This document shows, piece after piece, positions 59,258 to 64,000 of a stretch of 64,000 nt of DNA. The stretch is from Chalara sp. BL73. Its lineage: Eukaryota > Ascomycota > Leotiomycetes > Helotiales. Positions within the stretch are counted from its first letter, which is position 1. Each line of letters opens with the position of its first letter. The notes below the pieces were generated by a model. It was given only the letters and a program-made list of their open reading frames with translations, had not been told where the DNA came from and did no database searches. Location of the stretch: NCBI GenBank assembly GCA_918026815.1, contig CAKJVC010000066.1, positions 372,001 to 436,000 on the forward strand, read 5' to 3'. The position numbers and the translations under genes are program-made.

Positions 59258-60591
59258 TCACTGATACAACAACCTATGCACCATTTTTCCAATCGCCAAA
59301 CTGCTTGTCAAGCCTGGAGACTCAATCCCCAGCAGATTCACCCATCCTCTATATTCCTCTTCCTGCTTAATATGGAAGTCTATAAACCCCTTCCCTGTCC
59401 CCACCGCACTTCCTCTCCTCAACTTGGGGCGTATCCCAGCATAATCGGGCGTGATAGCCTCCTCCTTGATAGCTGGCATGAATTTCTTTATCTGCTCTAT
59501 CGCCTGAGGCAGCCTATCCGAATTGACTTGTAAATTAGAAGGATCATCTACCCACTCAACATCCGGGCCAAATCGAATACGACCTGAGATATCAACCGTA
59601 AGGTGTGTGCCCAGCCCCCCTAGCCCAGGTTCCGGCGCTGGGTAGATGAGGTGTTTGGTGGTAGGCGAAGAAGGGGCGTAGGAGAAATAGTTTCCTTTCG
59701 CATAGTACTGCGTCCTATGTTTCTCCTTAGGCACTATCATATTATTGATATCGCACGCTCCGAGTCCTGCGCTATTCACGATCGTCTCCGCGACAAGGGA
59801 ACTCTCCTCTCCGGTCCTCTTATCCTTAATCGTGATTTCCCAACCCTCACTCCCATCCTTCTTCGGCCCCAGCGGGGAGATAGTCGTCACGGGGCTGAAC
59901 AATGCCACGTCACCGCCCCGATCCTGGAAATCACCAAGTAGAAATTGCATATAAGAGTGCGAATCAACAATCCCAGTCGTGGGACTGCTCAGAATACCCA
60001 CGTCCGCCTTAACAAACGGCTCTTCCTTCGCCGCTTGCTCCAGACTCACAAACTCGGTTGGGACGCCAATCTCACGGGAGAACTTGTGCACTTTACAGAG
60101 CTCTTCCCACTGCTGATGATTTTGGGCAACGATCCATTTCCCCATGTTGGAGTAGGGAATGTGGTGCTTCTTGCATAGATCGTATAAGGCTTCTTTGCCT
60201 TCGATACAGAGTTTGGTTTTTAGTGTGTCTTTGCCATAGTAAAGCCCTGCATGGATGACCTAGAGCTTATTAGTCTGCTGGTGGTATTTCACGGACAACC
60301 ATGATGAAAAGTTACTTCAGAATTCCTAGAACTAGTCTCCATGCCCACGCCCTCGTTCCGTTCTATTAAGATGGTGCTCGTGCCATCTCTTCCAGCCAAT
60401 TGCCGTGCAATAGCTAATCCAACAGCTCCACCTCCGATGACCTAGTCGCAGAGAATTAGTATTTTCTTGCGAGTTCTATGTTTGGGCCAAGTTCTCACAG
60501 CATGAGTAAAATCTGCCTCCCTCCTTACAGAAGAACTAAAATATCTACATCGTTGAAACGCCAATCGCTTAGAGACCAAGCCAGAGAACAT
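59258..60591 (-). CDS. L2HGDH: L-2-hydroxyglutarate dehydrogenase, mitochondrial
   Basis: Three exons, 60591-60499, 60441-60316, 60259-59258, 406 residues. Introns 60498-60442 (GTGAGA...GACTAG) and 60315-60260 (GTAACT...CTCTAG) are both phase 0. The N-terminus ([20 protein letters not shown]) is a basic mitochondrial presequence. It is followed by the FAD-binding Rossmann motif [16 protein letters not shown], the second strand ILIERN, and the family signature [16 protein letters not shown]. Later marks are [11 protein letters not shown], the [11 protein letters not shown] stretch and YAGIRPKL, ending [19 protein letters not shown]. This FAD enzyme oxidises L-2-hydroxyglutarate, a by-product of malate dehydrogenase, back to 2-oxoglutarate. 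The family includes LhgO. Dehydrogenase rather than oxidase is inferred from the mitochondrial signal. Confidence 0.93.
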
Positions 60592-61116
60592 TTTTTCGCA
60601 TCTACAAGGAACACCTTATGGATGAAATCTCAAAGTAATGGGAGAAGTTTTCTATTCAAACCTGCATGTCCTATATTGGATAGACGTGATGCGATGCAAC
60701 AAGAAGGACAGAGCAAGAGAGATGGGGTTCAATATGCAAGGCTAGAAGCAAGGCTGAGCAGGGTAGTTTCAGCGTAGGAACAACTACTTGTACACCTACC
60801 AGCGAGTTTCTCCGAGGCGAGAAGGAAAATCACCATCAATTGATATAGACTTAGACGTACTGGAGAACAACAAATTCTATTACCGGAAGAACCGCCTGGA
60901 ATGAAGAGCTTGTGAAACTAGAAAACTGTGGAAATGTAAAGGCTCCGGACTCCTATCCACAAAAGTGCTCCACTGGAACAGATGTATATAAGGTTCCCCA
61001 TTTCCCTTCCCATCCCACCTACGCCATACCAGCGACCGATTCACTAGGATTGCGGTTTGAACAAACAGATCTCGCTAAGAAAGAAGAAATCACATCCAAT
61101 CATGGAGCGTAAACCA
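60592..61116. other. Intergenic region
   Basis: 525 bases between the L2HGDH start and the next gene's stop. No gene seen. Confidence 0.5.
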
Positions 61117-62293
61117 TTACTGTGCTAGTGGTAAACCATCATCCTCGCTCCGCACACTCCCAACCTCCGTCCAGCTTCCAGGAGTGCTTATGGCCGCACC
61201 AGAACCCACGCTCTCTATGTCATCTGCTCCTCCTTCACTTGTAGCACCACTGCGTGGCGCCCACACCTCTTCCGCGCTATCGGCAACTGAGGCGGAATAG
61301 GTAGGTGTCAGATCACCAGGAACTGATTCCGGAGGATCACTAAAGAGCGGAGAGCTAGGGCCACCATCTCGTGGAGAAGGCGATGCTGCGCGAGGTGTGG
61401 TAGGAAGCGGGGAGTAGAAACTATGATTCGCATGATCAGCCCAGGCATGTATAGACGCGAAAGCGGAGTCATCTCTTGGAGCCATGTTCGTGAAGTTTCT
61501 GCTTGACTCCAGGTCCTCGATAGTAGGATACGAGACTGGGGGATCTTCAATTGTAGTATCGATCAAGTTGCGACTCTCGGCAGCAGGACGTGGAGCCTCA
61601 GAGGCGGCATAGAGGTCCTGGGAGGTGATGTCAAACTTCTCAGATGCATCTGGCGACATGAGCGAGGCGTCGATAGCCCGCTGCTCATCCCAGTCAATTT
61701 GATGTTCGTCGGCGAAAGGGTTGGCATAAACCACTGAACGATCCAGTCCTCGTACACCTCGGCTTCGCAAGCCCTCGTCGCTTCCGTGATTGACATCAGC
61801 ACCCGTGTTAAGAACTGTCGTCCCCGTCTTTTCGTTCTCGGCAGATTGCTGGGCAGCCTTCTCCCTTTCTATCTTCTCCAGTCGCAAGGCATTCCAATAC
61901 ATCAGCTCCTCTCTTTGTCGTCTTCTAGACTCCTCATCCGCATCAACTCCCGCAGCCGCCCCGCTCTGCATAAAACCTTCCGCATCCTCTGGACGGTTGA
62001 ATCTTGGTTCTTGATTTGGCTCTCCGGAGCGGGGGTTTATCTCATCGCCAAGGGAATGTAGGGCGATGGCGATCTTGCGGCGGACATCTTCTGCGAATTG
62101 ACGTGCTTGGGGAGATTCGTAGACTGCTATTGCGGCCTGTTATTTATTAGCATGTTATCTCGAAAAATAAACCGTTGCATCCCAAACTCAAGTATATTAC
62201 TTATGGCTCCGAGATATATATGGAAAGGGAACCTACAGCTACGGCAATGCCAACAACGACAATCGCACCTGAGATCGCAGGATGGTTAGGCAT
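61117..62293 (-). CDS. Conserved fungal protein with N-terminal membrane anchor, function unknown
   Basis: Two exons, 62293-62237 and 62136-61117, 358 residues. The intron (62236-62137, GTAGGT...ATAACAG, 100 nt) joins SGAIVVVGIAVA to AAIAVYESPQARQFAEDV and completes one membrane helix at about residues 7-26. A short amphipathic segment (VRRKIAIALHSLGDEIN), NRPEDAEGF, and a charged helix (DADEESRRRQREELMYWNAL) follow. The rest is acidic, Ser/Pro-rich and likely disordered, with repeated SP sites. The N-terminal 100 residues look like a widely conserved but unnamed family in Pezizomycotina; I recall it only as hypothetical. The single anchor with a large tail suggests an ER or outer mitochondrial membrane adaptor, which is inference. 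Confidence 0.75.
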
Positions 62294-63388
62294 GTTTCTT
62301 ACTTTTCTTTGACTGTTCTCATACGGACCAGAGGATAGAACAAGATGAAGAAAAAGAAGAAGGAGAAGAAAGGAGAAAGCTTGGGGATCATGGTTAATTG
62401 GGTGTCTGCCTGAGCAGCGCAGGATCATTGCGTTGCCCATTGCCACTTGACCAAAATGATCTCCCCGCCAATCACCTGCTCTCCTCCCCACATCCAGACT
62501 GAGAGATCAAGTTGAGTGAGGAATAACTGACCTTTGACCGCTACCACCGGCATCTTTCTAACAACAAATAATTTCAAACGAGGGAAAACAAAGATGAAAG
62601 GATAAGCGATGTGAAATGGAAAGGGGGGCTGGGTTTTAGGTGAAAAAGAGAGAGAAAGAGAAAGAGAGAGAGAGAGAGATTGAGATTGAGGCGGTGGTGG
62701 TTACGACAGCGCTTCTAGGCGGGTGGTTGTAGGGGGAAAGACTGTGCCGGAGGTTGTTAGGTACCCCGCCGTTAGTTCTAGGGTGAGCACCTCGTCAGGC
62801 GGTGTTTTGGAAATAGGTCTGCCCCTCCTGTGGCGGTGCAAGGACGGAACTCCGAGAAGAGGTAGAGAGAGAGAGAGAGAGCGAAAACCATTCCATCACT
62901 ACCAGATATAAATTATTAGAAACATGAGTTTAACCTACCTACCTCATTTCTGGATAATGAGTCCCCTACATCAGTCCAAAGACCAAACCTAGGAGCTGAG
63001 GATGATATTCAAGCCCGAAATATGGCTGCCTGCGGGCCCCCCAAGCCCGGCAAGGGGTGACGAAAGCAGGTGAATCCCTTACCCGGAAAAGAGGTTTGGA
63101 AGTCATTGTTTTGCAGGATTCATCTCATTTGTTGTAATATAGTACAATACATAGATCATGACATTCTTCTCATCATATCGATCGATCGCTCGCTCGCTCA
63201 AGTACGTCACAAATTCTATAATATAAAGAAGAGAAATCGCCGTCCGTTAGACTCGTACATCCTTCCCCCTTCCGCGATCGCTCGCTTTTCTAAGTTTCAA
63301 CTTTATTGGTACAGACACAATGAAATCGTGGTAACATGACGGATGGCCATGGTACTGGTGCTGTTGTGGTTCTTTGGAAAATCATATC
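62294..63388. other. Intergenic region with GA microsatellites
   Basis: About 1.1 kb. It contains the (GA)n tracts listed separately and an alternating ATCG/CTCG tract at about 63177-63200. No gene seen. Confidence 0.5.
62646..62690. repeat. (GA)n microsatellite
   Basis: A GAGAGA/GAAAGA tract of about 33 bases followed by two TTGAGA-type units. A second, shorter GA run lies at 62864-62880. Such purine tracts are common in fungal promoters. Confidence 0.75.
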
Positions 63389-63961
63389 TTATACTCGTAC
63401 AGCCGTACTCAATTTCGTTTGAGCCTTCGGACCTGGCGGTGGCAGCGGAGGTAATGCACAATCTGGCGGTGGAGCAGGTGGCGGTCCATTTACTAGCACA
63501 GGCATGCTCCTTCTGTTCACCAAGATCTTTTCCACCTTGAGTCTATTGACCATGGTTTTACCTAGTACAGGCGACTTCGCGCTTCGAGATCCCTCGCCTG
63601 AGGGTCGCAGGCGTGGCGATCGAGATGTCTTGACGGCCAGGGAGGTCGGCGGTGGAAGATAGGAAAGAGGGCGGAGGCTGGTGGTAGGCGCGATCTGCAT
63701 ACTGGTCGGACGACAAATCTTAGACTTCGCGGCGGGAGACAAGATGGAAAGATTATTGTCCTCTGAGCCTGGGGTCCTTTCAATTCGAGGCACCGAGGGG
63801 CTAAGCGGCGGCGATGGAGGAAGTGGCACGTCGTGTGCTGCCGTAGGGAGACATTCCGATTCTGCATCGGGAGAAGGAGGATCGCGCAGCGCTTGCATGC
63901 TGGAGTGGCGCCGAGGGAAGCGGAAGTCTATATGTAGGGTTTCGTAAGAGTTCAGAGGCAT
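63389..63961 (-). CDS. Pro/Ser-rich hypothetical protein
   Basis: A single 190-codon frame with an ATG at 63961 and a stop at 63389. The composition is strongly coding-like and low in complexity: several proline clusters (PLPPSPPLSPSVPR; YLPPPTSLAVK; GPPPAPPPDCALPPLPPPGPK) and Ser/Arg stretches with SP sites (SRSPRLRPSGEGSRSAKSPV), around one more ordered basic segment (GKTMVNRLKVEKILVNRRSM). No signal peptide, membrane helix or known domain. Polyproline clusters suggest SH3/WW or profilin binding. An additional upstream exon beyond the window is possible. Confidence 0.55.
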   Translation of the reverse strand: MPLNSYETLHIDFRFPRRHSSMQALRDPPSPDAESECLPTAAHDVPLPPSPPLSPSVPRIERTPGSEDNNLSILSPAAKSKICRPTSMQIAPTTSLRPLSYLPPPTSLAVKTSRSPRLRPSGEGSRSAKSPVLGKTMVNRLKVEKILVNRRSMPVLVNGPPPAPPPDCALPPLPPPGPKAQTKLSTAVRV

Positions 63962-64000
63962 TAGGCTGGACCGACGGATTGGAAGGCTTGTCTCTGAGGC

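Overview
The window is nuclear DNA of a filamentous ascomycete (Pezizomycotina). Genes carry one to five short spliceosomal introns, mostly 45-110 nt with GT-AG ends. The gene set is fungal: WSC-domain wall sensor, class VI/VII-type chitin synthase, NUR1, FYV7, a one-polypeptide LEU1 isopropylmalate isomerase, NPC2-type lipid transfer protein, and an augmin HAUS6-N protein (present in moulds, absent from budding yeast). A leotiomycete is my best guess, but that is inference from protein flavour only. No tRNA, rRNA, CRISPR or intact transposon was seen. All exon structures were worked out by hand from splice sites, reading phase and family conservation.

Layout. 1-1,040: WSC protein running off the left edge. 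1.0-6.4 kb: gene-poor. 6.4-7.4 kb: glutathione S-transferase. 8.5-9.9 kb: a decayed gene with C-to-T type stops and a preserved intron. 10.5-23.3 kb: conserved block with FYV7, an Atos-type protein, a mitochondrial PPR protein, SRP68 and a chitin synthase. 23.3-26.4 kb: AT-rich gene desert. 26.4-32.1 kb: HAUS6-N protein and a membrane-anchored carboxylesterase.

32.1-48.5 kb is an accessory island of lineage-specific genes. It holds a nuclear-type protein with an internally duplicated domain I cannot name, a small Cys-rich GPI-anchored secreted protein, a six-exon multi-pass membrane protein, a small beta-rich protein, a frameshifted DUF6594 membrane protein, and a caspase-fold protein with a C-terminal membrane anchor. 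The last four lie in one orientation within about 7 kb. They are the best candidate here for an undescribed system, perhaps membrane signalling or regulated cell death; that function is a hypothesis.

48.5-63.4 kb is conserved again: LEU1, an 880-residue protein of unknown function, NUR1 head-to-head with vacuolar ATPase subunit F, NPC2, mitochondrial L-2-hydroxyglutarate dehydrogenase, and a conserved N-anchored protein. A Pro-rich protein closes the window.
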